In this document: one piece after another, positions 33,730 to 43,775 of the stretch
How the letters are laid out: each line of letters opens with the position of its first letter
How positions within the stretch are numbered: position 1 is the stretch's first letter
Assembly: GCA_023259375.1 (NCBI GenBank)
Contig: JAHFQC010000012.1
Span: 1-53,300 of the forward strand
From: Alphaproteobacteria bacterium
GTDB taxonomy: Bacteria; Pseudomonadota; Alphaproteobacteria; Micropepsales; Micropepsaceae
Length of the DNA stretch: 53,300 bases
Reading direction: 5' to 3'
Made by a program: the position numbers and the translations under genes
The notes under the pieces: generated by a model
Database searches by the model: none
Told to the model about the DNA's origin: nothing
The model's input: the letters and a program-made list of their open reading frames with translations, nothing else

Positions 33730-34683
33730 ATGCGACTCGCCTTTATGGGCACGCCGGATTTTGCTGTGCCGCTGCTCGCCGAACTGATCGCCGAAGGTCA
33801 CGACATCGCTGCGGTCTATTCCCAGCCGCCGCGCCCGAAAGGCCGCGGCATGAAGGAAGTGCCGTCGCCGGTTTCCGCCTTGGCGTTGAGCCGCGGCCTT
33901 GAAGTCCGAACCCCGGTCAGTTTGCGCCAGCCCGAACCGCAAGCCGAGTTCGCGGCGCTCAATCTCGATGTTGCCGTGGTTGCCGCCTACGGCCTCCTCT
34001 TACCGAAGCCCGTTCTCGATGCGCCGCGGCTGGGCTGCTGGAACCTGCATGGCTCGCTGTTGCCGCGCTGGCGTGGTGCCGCTCCGATCCAGCGCGCTGT
34101 GATGGCGGGCGATGCCGAAACCGGCGTCATGGTGATGCAGATGGAAGAGGGGCTCGATACCGGGCCCGTTCTCCTCGCCGGGAAAACACCGATTGGATTT
34201 AAGACGGCGGGTGAGTTGACGAATGAACTCGCTCGCACTGGTGCCAAATTGATGGCACGTGGATTGAAGCTTCTTGAGAGTGGGATTTACACAACCACAC
34301 CACAAGCCGAAGAGGGTGTTACTTACGCCAAGAAGATCGATAAGTCCGAAGCCCGTATTGATTGGAATAAGCCGGCAGTCGAAGTTGATCGTCTTATAAG
34401 AGGCCTCTCGCCGTGGCCAGGTGCGTGGACGGAAGTAAACGGCGAACGTCTCAAGATACTGAAGTCCAAAATCGGCGTCTTTTATAACTCGAATCATGCT
34501 CCGGGAACTGTCTTACCGGTCGACAATGCTTTGGTTATCGGATGCGCTAACGACACGACAATTGATGTCGAAGAAGTCCAAACGATTAATGTTGAAGTGG
34601 CCCAACGGGCAGGTGGAAAGCCTATGCAGGCGAAAGATCTGCTGAGGGGATTTCATCTGGAACCCGGTACGGTGCTCGCCTGA
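33730..34683 (+). CDS. fmt: Methionyl-tRNA formyltransferase
   Basis: The protein has 317 residues from the ATG at 33730. The N-domain has [28 protein letters not shown] and the active-site run [20 protein letters not shown], with [17 protein letters not shown] following. The C-domain has [37 protein letters not shown] and [14 protein letters not shown]. The last third of the gene is clearly AT-richer than its surroundings: my hand count for 34261-34620 is about 49% GC, against about 68% for 33901-33960. Codon choice there (GTT, CTT, ATT, GAA) also differs. The protein is still intact. It overlaps truA by one base. Confidence 0.95.
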   Translation: MRLAFMGTPDFAVPLLAELIAEGHDIAAVYSQPPRPKGRGMKEVPSPVSALALSRGLEVRTPVSLRQPEPQAEFAALNLDVAVVAAYGLLLPKPVLDAPRLGCWNLHGSLLPRWRGAAPIQRAVMAGDAETGVMVMQMEEGLDTGPVLLAGKTPIGFKTAGELTNELARTGAKLMARGLKLLESGIYTTTPQAEEGVTYAKKIDKSEARIDWNKPAVEVDRLIRGLSPWPGAWTEVNGERLKILKSKIGVFYNSNHAPGTVLPVDNALVIGCANDTTIDVEEVQTINVEVAQRAGGKPMQAKDLLRGFHLEPGTVLA

Positions 34684-35420
34684 TGCCGCGCTATCGCATC
34701 ACGGTCGAATACGACGGCACGCCGTTTGTCGGCTGGCAGCGGCAGGACAACGGCCCGTCGGTGCAAGGCACGCTGGAAGCGGCGATCCGTTCCTTTTCGT
34801 CAGAGACCGTGACCGTCACCGGCGCGGGCCGCACCGATACCGGCGTGCATGCGCTGGGGCAGGTGGCGCATTTCGATCTGACGAAAGAGTTCCATCCCGA
34901 TCGCGTCCGCGATGCGCTCAATCACTTCGTGCGTCCATCGCCGATTGCGGTGCTGAAGGCCGAGATCGCCGAACCCGAATTTCACGCCCGCTTCTCGGCC
35001 AAGGCGCGGCACTATCTTTATCGCATCATCTGCCGCCGGGCGCCGCTGGCGCTTGAGCGCGATCATGCCTGGCATGTGGTGCACGACCTTGATGCCGAGG
35101 CCATGCACGCCGCGGCGCAGGAGCTTGTCGGTCTGCACGATTTTACGACGTTCCGCGCCTCCGAGTGTCAGGCCAAGTCGCCTGTGAAAACGCTCGACAA
35201 ACTGACGGTGCGCCGCGCGCTCGATGAGATTTCGGTGGAAGCCTCGGCGCGTTCGTTCCTGCACCATCAGGTGCGCTCGATGGTCGGCACGTTGAAACTC
35301 GTCGGCGAAGGCAAATGGCGTCCCCGCGATGTCGCCAGCGCGCTTGAGGCTTGTGATCGCAGCCGTTGCGGCCCCGTCGCCCCGCCGGATGGGCTGTATT
35401 TCGTGAAAGTGGATTATTAA
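34683..35420 (+). CDS. truA: tRNA pseudouridine(38-40) synthase
   Basis: The 245-residue protein has [20 protein letters not shown], the catalytic loop [18 protein letters not shown] with its Asp, [12 protein letters not shown] and [20 protein letters not shown]. It isomerises uridines at positions 38-40 of tRNA anticodon arms. Its ATG overlaps the fmt stop by one base (TGATG). Base composition returns to the high-GC norm. It is convergent with murI. Confidence 0.97.
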   Translation: MPRYRITVEYDGTPFVGWQRQDNGPSVQGTLEAAIRSFSSETVTVTGAGRTDTGVHALGQVAHFDLTKEFHPDRVRDALNHFVRPSPIAVLKAEIAEPEFHARFSAKARHYLYRIICRRAPLALERDHAWHVVHDLDAEAMHAAAQELVGLHDFTTFRASECQAKSPVKTLDKLTVRRALDEISVEASARSFLHHQVRSMVGTLKLVGEGKWRPRDVASALEACDRSRCGPVAPPDGLYFVKVDY

Positions 35421-35439
35421 GCCCGCGTTGCGCGCAGGG

Positions 35440-36249
35440 CTACTGCAAGTCTACTTGTTCCACCGCACCCGGATCGATCGGGTTGCCGAAGAAGATTTCG
35501 GCAACGCGGGCGAAGCGGTCAGGCGCATCGGTGCAATAGAAACGGTGCTCGCCCGGCTTTGATGTGGCGCGCAGCTTCTTTTCGTCCAGCAGCCGTTCCA
35601 CTGCTTGCGCGGTGATTGCAGCGCTGTCGACCAGTGTCACCTCCGGTCCCACCACGCGCGCGATGACGCTCTTCAACGCCGGATAATGGGTGCAGCCCAG
35701 CACCAGCACTTTCGGCTTGGGCAGTTGCGCCATCAAGGGATCGAGATAGCGATGCGCCACGGCTTCGGCGATAGGGCCGTCGGTCAGGCCTTCTTCCGCC
35801 ATCGGCACGAACAGCGGACAAGCCTGCTGCACCACCGGTGCCGTTGAATGGGCATGGATGGCGCGGACATAAGCACCGCCTTTGACGGTGCCTTCGGTGG
35901 CGATGACGCCGATGGGTCCGTTGGGCGCAACCGCCAGCGCCGCGGCGGCGCCCGGTTCGATCACGCCCAGCACCGGCATCGGCGCCAACGCTTCTTGTAA
36001 GTAAGGCAAACCGACCGAGGCGGTGTTGCAGGCGATCACCACCAGCTTGACATCGCGGCCGGTCAGCGCGTGCGCGGCCTGTAAGGCATAGCGGCGGACG
36101 GTATCGGCGCTTTTGGTGCCATAAGGCAGGCGCGCGGTGTCGCCAAGATAGAGAAACTGTTCGTCGGGCAGCTTGGCCGCCAAAGCCTGCATGACGGTAA
36201 GCCCGCCCATGCCGGAGTCAAATATTCCGATCGGCGCGTTATTCATCAT
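35440..36249 (-). CDS. murI: Glutamate racemase
   Basis: The 269-residue protein has IGIFDSGMGGLTVMQAL, LGDTARLPYGTKS and the two catalytic cysteines in VIACNTAS (Cys74) and VLGCTHYP (Cys186). It supplies D-glutamate for peptidoglycan. It starts with two ATG codons (36249, 36246), six bases after the dapE stop, so the two are probably translated from one mRNA. Confidence 0.96.
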   Translation of the reverse strand: MMNNAPIGIFDSGMGGLTVMQALAAKLPDEQFLYLGDTARLPYGTKSADTVRRYALQAAHALTGRDVKLVVIACNTASVGLPYLQEALAPMPVLGVIEPGAAAALAVAPNGPIGVIATEGTVKGGAYVRAIHAHSTAPVVQQACPLFVPMAEEGLTDGPIAEAVAHRYLDPLMAQLPKPKVLVLGCTHYPALKSVIARVVGPEVTLVDSAAITAQAVERLLDEKKLRATSKPGEHRFYCTDAPDRFARVAEIFFGNPIDPGAVEQVDLQ

Positions 36250-36255
36250 TCATAC

Positions 36256-37404
36256 TTACTGGAAATAGTCATCGAGAATGGCGGTGTAGATATCGGTCAG
36301 CCGGGCGATGTCGGCGAGCGGCACGCATTCGTTGGACTGGTGCATAGTGGCATTAACGAGACCGAGTTCGACCACCGGGCAAAGGTCCTTGATGAAGCGC
36401 CCGTCCGAGGTGCCGCCACCGGTCGAATGGGCTGGCGTCGTGCCGGTGACGCGCGCCACGGCGCGATCAAGCAGATCCATGAACGGCCCCGGCCCCACCG
36501 CATCGGCAACGCCGGAGAGATTGAACTCAAGCGACACCACGCAGCCGGTCGCGTCCGATACCGCTTTGGCCGCCGCATTCAGATGCGCCTGCAAGGACTC
36601 GTAACTGTGCGCGTCGCTGAAGCGGATGTTGAACGCGCCCGCCGTTTTGGCGGGAATGAGATTGCAGGTCGGATTGCCGGTATCGACGGAGGTGAACACC
36701 AGCGTCGAAGGATCGAACAGGGCCGTGCCGCTGTCGAGCGGCTTGGCTGTCAAGCGGGTCACGAAATCCGCCAGCGCATGCACCGGATTTTTCGCCTTGT
36801 CGGGCCAGGCGACATGGCCTTGCACGCCTTCGACGGTGACGCGCGTATTCAGCGAACCGCGCCGCCCGACCTTCAGCCCGTCGCCGACCGCTACCTGCGA
36901 CGACGGCTCGCCGATCAGACAGTGATCGAGGGTGATTTTCTGCTCTTTCAGCCAGCGCAACATTTTCGGCGTGCCGTTGATGGCATCGCCTTCCTCGTCG
37001 CCGGTGATGAGAAAGACGATCGAGCCCTTGAGCGGGCCCTGGGCGAGATGGCGTTCCACCGCCGCCGCGAAACAGGCAATCGACGACTTCATGTCGACGG
37101 CGCCGCGGCCATAAAGCGTGCCGTTCTCGATTACAGCGCCAAACGGATCGTGTTTCCAGAATTTGAGATCGCCCGGCGGCACCACGTCGGTGTGACCGGC
37201 GAAACAAAAGACCGGGCCCTCGGTGCCGATCCGCGCGTAAAGGTTTTCGGTGCGCGGGGCGCCGTCGCCGGCAAACGGCAGGGCGGTGATGGCAAATCCG
37301 AGCGGTTCCAGCGCCCCGGCGAGAAGGCCGAGCGCGCCCTCGTCGTCGGGCGTCACGGACGGGCGCCGGATCAAGGCCTGGGCGAGGTGGACAGGATCGA
37401 TCAT
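36256..37404 (-). CDS. dapE: Succinyl-diaminopimelate desuccinylase
   Basis: The 382-residue di-zinc M20 peptidase has FCFAGHTDVVPPGD (His and Asp ligands), GRGAVDMKSSIACFAAAVER, LITGDEEGDAINGT (Glu-Glu), a dimerisation domain, and HSTGGGTSDGRFIKDLCPVV plus NECVPLADIARLTDIY at the C-terminus. It acts in the succinylase branch of lysine and diaminopimelate synthesis, as does the upstream dapD. The two are 36 bases apart on the same strand. Confidence 0.96.
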   Translation of the reverse strand: MIDPVHLAQALIRRPSVTPDDEGALGLLAGALEPLGFAITALPFAGDGAPRTENLYARIGTEGPVFCFAGHTDVVPPGDLKFWKHDPFGAVIENGTLYGRGAVDMKSSIACFAAAVERHLAQGPLKGSIVFLITGDEEGDAINGTPKMLRWLKEQKITLDHCLIGEPSSQVAVGDGLKVGRRGSLNTRVTVEGVQGHVAWPDKAKNPVHALADFVTRLTAKPLDSGTALFDPSTLVFTSVDTGNPTCNLIPAKTAGAFNIRFSDAHSYESLQAHLNAAAKAVSDATGCVVSLEFNLSGVADAVGPGPFMDLLDRAVARVTGTTPAHSTGGGTSDGRFIKDLCPVVELGLVNATMHQSNECVPLADIARLTDIYTAILDDYFQ

Positions 37405-37440
37405 CCGGGGGATTTACGCTTGCCGCCCGAAAGGGTCAAT

Positions 37441-38265
37441 TCAGGGCCGAAGCAGCTCGTTAATCGAGGTTTTCGAACGGGTTTTGGCGTCCACCCGTTT
37501 GACGATGACGGCGCAATAAAGTGCCGGCTTGCCGTCGCCGCCCCCCGTTGTGCCCGAAACCACCACCGAATAGGCCGGCACCCGGCCCATGAAGGTCTCG
37601 CCGGTGGCGCGGTCGATGATGGTGGTGGAGGCGCCAATGGTGGTGCCCATGGCGATCACCGAGCCTTCTTCGACGATGACGCCCTCCGTCACCGCCGAGC
37701 AGGCGCCGACGAAACAATTATCCTCGATGATCACCGGCCCCGCCTGCACCGGCTCCAAGACGCCGCCGATCACCACATTGGCCGAGATATGGCAGTTCTC
37801 GCCGATCTGGCAGGCCGAGCCGATGGTGGCCCAGCTATCGACCATGGTGCCTTTGCCGACATAGGCGCCGATATTGACGAAACTTGGCATCACGATCACG
37901 CCCGGCGCCAGATAGGCGGCGTGACGTACGAACGCGCCCGGAACGACGCGCACGCCCGAGGCGCGCAAGCGGGCTTCGTCCCAGCCGGCGAATTTCATCG
38001 CCACCTTGTCCCACCACAGGGTGTCGCCCGGCCCGCCGTCGATCGCCCCGTTGTCGTTCAGCCGGAACGACAGCAGGATCGCTTTCTTCAGCCACTGATT
38101 GACGACCCATTGGCCGTTCTTCTTTTCGGCGACGCGGACCATGCCGGCATCGAGACCGGCCAGCGCCGACTCCACCGCTTCGCGGATGTCGCCTTTGGTC
38201 GAGGCATTGATGGTGGCGCGGTTTTCCCAGGCGCGATCGATGATGGCGGCAAGCTCATTCGGCAT
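37441..38265 (-). CDS. dapD: 2,3,4,5-tetrahydropyridine-2,6-dicarboxylate N-succinyltransferase
   Basis: The protein has 274 residues from the ATG at 38265 ([20 protein letters not shown]). An N-terminal helical domain is followed by a left-handed beta helix of hexapeptide repeats ([60 protein letters not shown]). It adds succinate to tetrahydrodipicolinate. The frame is open to 38328 but overlaps the upstream gene and lacks a ribosome site. Confidence 0.96.
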   Translation of the reverse strand: MPNELAAIIDRAWENRATINASTKGDIREAVESALAGLDAGMVRVAEKKNGQWVVNQWLKKAILLSFRLNDNGAIDGGPGDTLWWDKVAMKFAGWDEARLRASGVRVVPGAFVRHAAYLAPGVIVMPSFVNIGAYVGKGTMVDSWATIGSACQIGENCHISANVVIGGVLEPVQAGPVIIEDNCFVGACSAVTEGVIVEEGSVIAMGTTIGASTTIIDRATGETFMGRVPAYSVVVSGTTGGGDGKPALYCAVIVKRVDAKTRSKTSINELLRP

Positions 38266-38287
38266 GACGGATCCGGCAGAAAAGGCT

Positions 38288-39004
38288 TCAGAGGCGGATG
38301 GTCTGGAGGAAATCAGCCAGATCGTCAATCTCGTAGCTGAAGGTCTGGTGCGGCGTGGCGGAGACCTGGGGCCCCTGGATCGACCAGCGGGTGTCCGATC
38401 GGATGAAAACCGTGGTCATGCCGAGCGTATGAGCGGGCACCAGATTGCGGGCGGTGTCCTCGAACATCGCCGCGCGATGGGGATCGAAGTGTCCGGCTTC
38501 GACAATGCGGTCATAGGCTTCCGGCCGCGGCTTGGGCACAAACGCGATGGTGTGAATGTCCCAGATGTCGCTCCATAGCCCGTCGAGGCCGATCTGCTTC
38601 AGCACGCGCTCGGCATGATTGCGGCTGCCGTTGGTGAAGACGGCGCGGCGGCCGGGAAGGCGCTCCAGCGCGGTGCGCAGCCGCGGTTCGGGACGCAGCG
38701 GCGTGAGGTCGACGTCGTGGACGTAGTTGAGAAACTCATCGGGATCGACGTGATCGCATTCCATCAGCCCGCGCAGGGTCGAGCCGTAGCTGCGGAAATA
38801 AAAGTGCTGCAGGGTGTAGGCCTCGCCCGGATGCACGTCGAGGCGATGGGCAATGAATTCGGTCATGCGCGATTCGATCTGCGCGAACAGGTTGGAATCG
38901 GCGTGATAAAGAGTGTTGTCGAGATCGAAGATCCAGGTCTCGACAGCGCGGAAATCCGGTGCCTCCGCCGGCGGACGTGCTTCGTGCGTGATGCCGTCGA
39001 TCAC
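38288..39004 (-). CDS. HAD-family pyrimidine 5'-nucleotidase
   Basis: The 238-residue HAD phosphatase has motif [13 protein letters not shown], motif II region [16 protein letters not shown] and motif [22 protein letters not shown]. The cap region [20 protein letters not shown] is that of the SDT1-like pyrimidine 5'-nucleotidases, which dephosphorylate UMP or CMP. It precedes dapD by 22 bases on the same strand, a neighbourhood seen in other alphaproteobacteria. The substrate is inferred from the family. Confidence 0.9.
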   Translation of the reverse strand: MIDGITHEARPPAEAPDFRAVETWIFDLDNTLYHADSNLFAQIESRMTEFIAHRLDVHPGEAYTLQHFYFRSYGSTLRGLMECDHVDPDEFLNYVHDVDLTPLRPEPRLRTALERLPGRRAVFTNGSRNHAERVLKQIGLDGLWSDIWDIHTIAFVPKPRPEAYDRIVEAGHFDPHRAAMFEDTARNLVPAHTLGMTTVFIRSDTRWSIQGPQVSATPHQTFSYEIDDLADFLQTIRL

Positions 39005-39120
39005 CGAACCAGCCCCTTCCCGTCCAGGATATTCTGCGCGCGCGATTTTGCACGAAGATTAACGGGTGGGGCGGCATGGTGAACAGTTGGTAAAATCCCT
39101 CTCCCGCAAGGGGGATGGAC

Positions 39121-40104
39121 CTATTTTGTCAGCCCGTTCGCTGTGACATGCGCGGTAAACCCGGGGGCGGGGCCGCCGGCGGTTTCGGCGAAGGCGGCTT
39201 CGGTGAGGCCGCGGGCGGCGCAGCGGTCGCTTCCCTGAATGTCGAATTCGATGTTGGTGACGCAGAACTTGGCTGGACCTTGCACCAGCGGAGCGCCTTT
39301 GCTGCGCTCGACCCGGAGCCACACTTTCTTACGCGCGACCGATTCGGTGAGGAGCGGCGCGCAGGATCCGCCTGGGACCGTCCACCAGCCGCGGCTGACG
39401 AAAACCGGGCCTTTCATCCCCACCATCGCAAGGCCGATCGCGGCATAGACATCGCCGGAGGTGTCGTTGCACAGGGTATAGCCGCTGGGGTTGGCGGCCT
39501 TCATGGCCTCGGTTTCGAGCGCGTCGAACAGCGCCGCCGTGGGGGCGTTGGGCGTCAGGTGCACGCGGCCGCGGAACGTTTTAAGCGCGGCGTCGACCTG
39601 TTTGTCGGTGAAGGCGTTTTTGACACCCGTATCCGCAAGCAGGCGCTTCAGGCCGGCCCGTTCGGCCGCGGCCATGTTGGGAAGATCGGGTGTGTCGCGC
39701 AGGGTGGTTGTCCACGACCGCATGTGCTGGGTTTGGATTTCGGCGAATCCGACTTCGTAGCTGCCCGCCGCACAGCGTGCGTTGAACGGCTGACGGAGGG
39801 AGAAGTCCTTATCGCGGACGCAAGTTCGTGAGGCCCCGCTCCAGTCCTTGGGTGTGCCGGCATGGGCGCGGCTGGTCTTGGCGTAGAGAAAGTAGCTCTG
39901 CGCCGTGAGATCGCCTTTGATCGCCTCGGCGCAGGCGCCGGGTATGAGGCGCGTCCAACCCTTGATGGCGGCGTCGGGAAAGTTCACCGCCCCAGTGGCG
40001 GCATAGACGATCGTGCTCGTCCGGTTGCACAGTGTCAGACCGGCGCGAGCGGGCATCGCAAAGCCCGCCAGTCCGAGCACGACAAGAAGTACCCCCCGTT
40101 TCAT
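39121..40104 (-). CDS. Secreted protein with two DUF1036 domains
   Basis: The 327-residue protein has a signal peptide (MKRGVLLVVLGLAGFAMPARA) and two copies of a cysteine-containing domain. Copy 1 has LTLCNRTSTIVYAATG, WTRLIPGACAEAI, TCVRDKDFSL and FNARCAAGSYEVGFAEIQTQ. Copy 2 has YTLCNDTSGDVYAAIG, WWTVPGGSCAPLL, FCVTNIEFDI and SDRCAARGLTEAAFAE. Each copy has four cysteines in the same order, suggesting two disulfides per domain. The function of DUF1036 is unknown. Its ATG lies one base after the argB stop (TGAGATG), so it is likely translated together with argB. Confidence 0.85.
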   Translation of the reverse strand: MKRGVLLVVLGLAGFAMPARAGLTLCNRTSTIVYAATGAVNFPDAAIKGWTRLIPGACAEAIKGDLTAQSYFLYAKTSRAHAGTPKDWSGASRTCVRDKDFSLRQPFNARCAAGSYEVGFAEIQTQHMRSWTTTLRDTPDLPNMAAAERAGLKRLLADTGVKNAFTDKQVDAALKTFRGRVHLTPNAPTAALFDALETEAMKAANPSGYTLCNDTSGDVYAAIGLAMVGMKGPVFVSRGWWTVPGGSCAPLLTESVARKKVWLRVERSKGAPLVQGPAKFCVTNIEFDIQGSDRCAARGLTEAAFAETAGGPAPGFTAHVTANGLTK

Positions 40105-40105
40105 C

Positions 40106-41026
40106 TCATTCGGCGGTGATCAGTGTTCCGGCGCCATGCTCGGTGAAGAGTTCGAGCAGCAGCACATGCGGAATGCGCCCGTCAAGGATGACCGCGGCCT
40201 TGACGCCGCTTTCCACCGCTTCGATGGCGGTTTCGATCTTCGGAATCATGCCGCCCGTTATGGTGCCGTCGGCGATCAGGGTGCGCGCTTCGGACAGGGT
40301 CAGGCGCGGAATCAGCTTGCCGTCCTTATCGAGCACGCCGTCGACGTCGGTGAGCAGAATCAGGCGTTCGGCGTGCATGGAGCCCGCAACGGCGCCTGCC
40401 ACCGTATCGGCGTTGATGTTGTAGCTCTCGCCATCGCGGCCGACGCCCACCGGCGCGATCACCGGGACGAGGTCGGACTTGATGAAGGTGCGCAACACTT
40501 CCGGATTGACCACCTCCGGTTCGCCGACAAAGCTGAGATTGACCGGCTTCGACTCATGCGTCTCGGGATCGATCTTCATGCGCTCGAGTTTCTTGGCCAC
40601 CACCAGATTGGAATCGGTGCCCGACAATCCGACTGCATGGCCGCCGGCGCGGTTGATGCCGCTGACGATGTGTTTGTTGATCGAGCCGATCAGCACCATC
40701 TCGACCACGTCCATGGTGGCTTCGTCGGTGACGCGCAGGCCGTCGATGAACTGCGACGGGATTTCGAGCTTCTTCAGCATCGCCCCGATCTGCGGTCCGC
40801 CGCCGTGGACGACCACCGGCTCGATGCCGGTCTGCTTCATCAGGACGATGTCCTGGGAGAAGTCGTGCTGGCTGTGCTCGTCCATGGCGTTGCCGCCGAA
40901 TTTCACCACCACGACCTTCTGATCGTATTGGAGGATGAAGGGCAGGGCTTCCACCAGCACCCGCGCGGTCGAGCGCCAACGCGCCAGCGAGCGCAGATTC
41001 CCCCCCAGGTCGTCCGAAAAAGCCAT
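40106..41026 (-). CDS. argB: Acetylglutamate kinase
   Basis: The protein has 306 residues from the ATG at 41026; a TTG at 41041 is less likely. It shows [30 protein letters not shown], the substrate region [36 protein letters not shown] and [17 protein letters not shown]. It phosphorylates N-acetylglutamate in arginine synthesis. A gap of 194 bases with no visible gene separates it from engB upstream. Confidence 0.96.
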   Translation of the reverse strand: MAFSDDLGGNLRSLARWRSTARVLVEALPFILQYDQKVVVVKFGGNAMDEHSQHDFSQDIVLMKQTGIEPVVVHGGGPQIGAMLKKLEIPSQFIDGLRVTDEATMDVVEMVLIGSINKHIVSGINRAGGHAVGLSGTDSNLVVAKKLERMKIDPETHESKPVNLSFVGEPEVVNPEVLRTFIKSDLVPVIAPVGVGRDGESYNINADTVAGAVAGSMHAERLILLTDVDGVLDKDGKLIPRLTLSEARTLIADGTITGGMIPKIETAIEAVESGVKAAVILDGRIPHVLLLELFTEHGAGTLITAE

Positions 41027-41220
41027 GGCACAGCGTCTCAAAAAGTCGGGGCCTTATAAGGCGTTTTGGCGCCCTGTGGAAACCGGTTTTCGGTCGTGAC
41101 AGCTTCTTCACGTAGCGCTGGTGACACAGGCCGCGCGCTGCGGCTTTCCTCCCCGCTATGCGCGAGATTGGGGCGGCTCAAAAATGGGGCTCCGCGGGCG
41201 GGGAGAGAGGCCGGCCCGCT

Positions 41221-41865
41221 TTATCGATTCGCCAAGGCCGCGAGATGGCACTGGAGCGGCTCCAGGCTGGCCCCCTTGTAGGCGGAGGTCGCGAACAGGG
41301 CCGGATAGGCGGCGGTATGCGTCTTGGCCTGGGCCTCCACCTTTTCTTTCACTTCCGTGAGTTCGGCCGGCTTCAGGCTATCGGATTTGGTCAGGGCGAT
41401 GGCGTAGGAAACCGCCGACTTGTCGAGAAGTTCCATCACCGCCTCGTCGACCGCCATGATGCCGCGGCGGGCATCGATCAACAGCACCACGCGCTTCAGG
41501 CTCGGCCGGCCGCGCAGGTAGGAGAAGATCATGTGCTGCCACTCGGCCGCCAGTTCCTTGGAGGCTTTGGCGTAGCCGTAGCCGGGCAGGTCGACCAGCA
41601 TCAGCTGGCCGGAGAGATCGAAAAAATTGATCTCGCGGGTGCGTCCCGGCGTTTGTGACACCCGCGCCAGGGCTTTGCGACCGGTGAGGGCGTTGATCAG
41701 GCTCGACTTGCCGACGTTCGAGCGCCCGGCGAACGCGATCTCGGGCAGTTTCTGCGGCGGCAATCCCTCGACCGAATTTGCACCCCAGACGAACTTGGCC
41801 TCGCCCGCGAACAGTTTCTTCGCGACGAGCGGATCGGCGACGAGTTCTCCTTCGCGCGGCTTCAC
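41221..41865 (-). CDS. engB: Ribosome biogenesis GTP-binding protein YsxC/EngB
   Basis: The 214-residue protein starts at GTG 41865, which has AAGGA six bases upstream and overlaps the yidC stop (GTGA). GTPase motifs are G1 AFAGRSNVGKSSLINAL, G2 RVSQTPGRTREINFF, G3 LVDLPGYGYAK, G4 IALTKSDSL and G5 FATSAYKG. It helps assemble the large ribosomal subunit. The same frame is open across yidC to 42348, but that portion is not coding. Confidence 0.95.
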   Translation of the reverse strand: MKPREGELVADPLVAKKLFAGEAKFVWGANSVEGLPPQKLPEIAFAGRSNVGKSSLINALTGRKALARVSQTPGRTREINFFDLSGQLMLVDLPGYGYAKASKELAAEWQHMIFSYLRGRPSLKRVVLLIDARRGIMAVDEAVMELLDKSAVSYAIALTKSDSLKPAELTEVKEKVEAQAKTHTAAYPALFATSAYKGASLEPLQCHLAALANR

Positions 41866-43688
41866 GCCGGTTCCTTGCGGCCGACCAGCTTCTTCAGCCA
41901 AGGCAGGTTGTTGAAGAGGTGAATCTCGACGCCTTCCTTCTTCATCATGTAGCCCTGCTGCGCCATCGAGAGCAGGTTGTTCCAAGTGTAGTAGATGACG
42001 AGGCCGGCCGGGAAGGTCGCGAACATGAAGGTGAAGATCAGCGGCATCAGCGCGAACATCTTCTGCTGCACCGGATCGGTCGCTGACGGGTTCATTTTCA
42101 TCTGCACCCACTGGGTGATGCCCATCAGGATCGGCCACAGGCCGACATGCAAGAGGAAGCCGATATAGGGTATGTTGTCCGGCACCGAGTAGGGCAGAAG
42201 GCCGAACAGGTTGGCGTAGGTGGTGGGATCGGGCGCCGACAGGTCCTTGATCCAGCCCCAGAACGGGGCATGGAACATTTCGATGGTGACGACCTGCACC
42301 TTGTAGAAGGCGAACAGGATCGGGAACTGGATCAGCATCGGCAGGCACCCGGCGACCGGATTGGCCTTCTCGCGCTTGAACAGCTCCATCATTTCCTGCT
42401 GCTGCTTCTGCTGATCGTCGGCGTACTTCTTTTTGATCAGCTCCATCTGCGGCTGCAGCTTCTTCATCTTGCCCATCGATTTGAACTGATGGTTCGCCAT
42501 CGGATAGAGCAGAAGGCGCAGGAAGATGGTGGCGACGATGATCGCGAGGCCGAAGTTGCCGACCACCTGGAAGATCTGATCGAGCACCCAGAACAGCGGC
42601 CGGGTGAACATCCAGAACCAGCCCCAGTCGGTGGCGTAATCGAACATCTCGATCTGCTGGGTGTTCTCGTAGTGCTTGAGGATCGTCACCACCTTGGCAC
42701 CGGCGAACAGCTTGTGGGTCACCGAGGCGGTGCCGCCGGGCTGAAGGTTACGGGCGCCGAGAATGTAATTGGCCTGATAGGACTTGGCCGCACCCCACGG
42801 CGTGGCGCGGTAGGCGGCGTTGAACTTCTCGTTCTGCGGTGGGATGACCGCGGCCATCCAGTATTTGTCGGTGATGCCAAGCCAGCCGCCGGTGGAATCG
42901 AACTGGAGCGGCTGGGCGTCGTCCTTGTCGTAATCCTTGTAGGTCTTGTATTTGGCGCTGCCGCCGCCGACGCCGACAAAGCCTTCGTGCAGGAGATAGG
43001 TGACGAAATGCTTGTCGGTCTTCGGCACGCCGTCCCGCACCACCAGGGCATGCGGATAGAGCGTGGTCTTGGCGCCCGTGGTTTCCTTGACGCTGTCGTT
43101 GACCGTGAACATGTACTGATCGTCGACCGCGACGGTGCGCGTGAAAACGAGGCCGTGGCCGTTATCCCATTCGAGGGTCACCGGATGGCCGGGCGTCAGC
43201 GTGGTGCCTTTGACCTGTTTCCACTCGGTCTTGTCGTCGGGGACGATGGTGGTGCGTTCGGCCGGGCTCCAACCGAACTGGGCGAAATAGGGATTCTCCG
43301 AACCCGACGGCGCCAGCAGATCGATGTTGGGGCTCTTGGGGTCGACGGTAGTGTGATAGTTCTTGAGCTTCAGATCATCGAAGCGCGCGCCCTTGAGCTG
43401 GAGCGAGCCGCGAAGCGTCGGGGTATCGATCGCGATGCGGGCGCCGCCCTGCTTCAGCGCCGCGGCGCGCGACAGCGCGACGGTCTGCGGCTGGGCGAGG
43501 CCCGGCGGCGGAGCGACCGTGGTCGGGGCTTCGGCCGGCTTCGGCGTCTGCTTCTGCTGGGCCGCAATCTGGGCTTTGTGCTGCGCCTCGAGCTTGGCCT
43601 GCTGCGGCTCGGCGGCAAACTTCCACCATCCCAGCATAAACACGGCCGAGAGAGCGACGGCGATGAACAAATTGCGGTTCTGGTCCAT
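41862..43688 (-). CDS. yidC: Membrane protein insertase YidC
   Basis: The protein has 608 residues from the ATG at 43688 (MDQNRNLFIAVALSAVFMLG), with AGGA six bases upstream. A Gln/Ala/Pro-rich linker (about 25-75) and a large periplasmic beta domain are followed by five C-terminal helices, including WGWFWMFTRPLFWVLDQIFQ, FGLAIIVATIFLRLLLYPMA and NPVAGCLPMLIQFPILFAFY. It inserts membrane proteins with or without Sec. It overlaps engB by four bases. The frame is open 16 codons upstream to 43736, into the repeat. Confidence 0.97.
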   Translation of the reverse strand: MDQNRNLFIAVALSAVFMLGWWKFAAEPQQAKLEAQHKAQIAAQQKQTPKPAEAPTTVAPPPGLAQPQTVALSRAAALKQGGARIAIDTPTLRGSLQLKGARFDDLKLKNYHTTVDPKSPNIDLLAPSGSENPYFAQFGWSPAERTTIVPDDKTEWKQVKGTTLTPGHPVTLEWDNGHGLVFTRTVAVDDQYMFTVNDSVKETTGAKTTLYPHALVVRDGVPKTDKHFVTYLLHEGFVGVGGGSAKYKTYKDYDKDDAQPLQFDSTGGWLGITDKYWMAAVIPPQNEKFNAAYRATPWGAAKSYQANYILGARNLQPGGTASVTHKLFAGAKVVTILKHYENTQQIEMFDYATDWGWFWMFTRPLFWVLDQIFQVVGNFGLAIIVATIFLRLLLYPMANHQFKSMGKMKKLQPQMELIKKKYADDQQKQQQEMMELFKREKANPVAGCLPMLIQFPILFAFYKVQVVTIEMFHAPFWGWIKDLSAPDPTTYANLFGLLPYSVPDNIPYIGFLLHVGLWPILMGITQWVQMKMNPSATDPVQQKMFALMPLIFTFMFATFPAGLVIYYTWNNLLSMAQQGYMMKKEGVEIHLFNNLPWLKKLVGRKEPA

Positions 43689-43701
43689 GGAAGTCCTAAG
43701 A

Positions 43702-43741
43702 GCGCGAAGGGAAAGTGCGGCGCGGTTTTCCGACAAATCGC
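43702..43741. repeat. Degenerate copy of the nested palindromic repeat
   Basis: GCGCGA at 43702-43707 faces TCGC at 43738-43741, and GGAAA (43710-43714) faces TTTTCC (43726-43731), with AGTGCGGCGCGG between. It has the same layout as the copies at 22284 and 28187 but shorter arms. It occupies the yidD-yidC gap. Confidence 0.5.
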
Positions 43742-43775
43742 AGGAAAAATCAAAAAAAGCTGGAGCGGCGTCGCT

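Noticed and set aside
36340-38340. A 666-codon open frame on the plus strand opposite dapE and dapD
   Set aside because: It is the antisense shadow of two clear enzymes in GC-rich DNA; it has Arg/His/Gly-rich composition and no domain.
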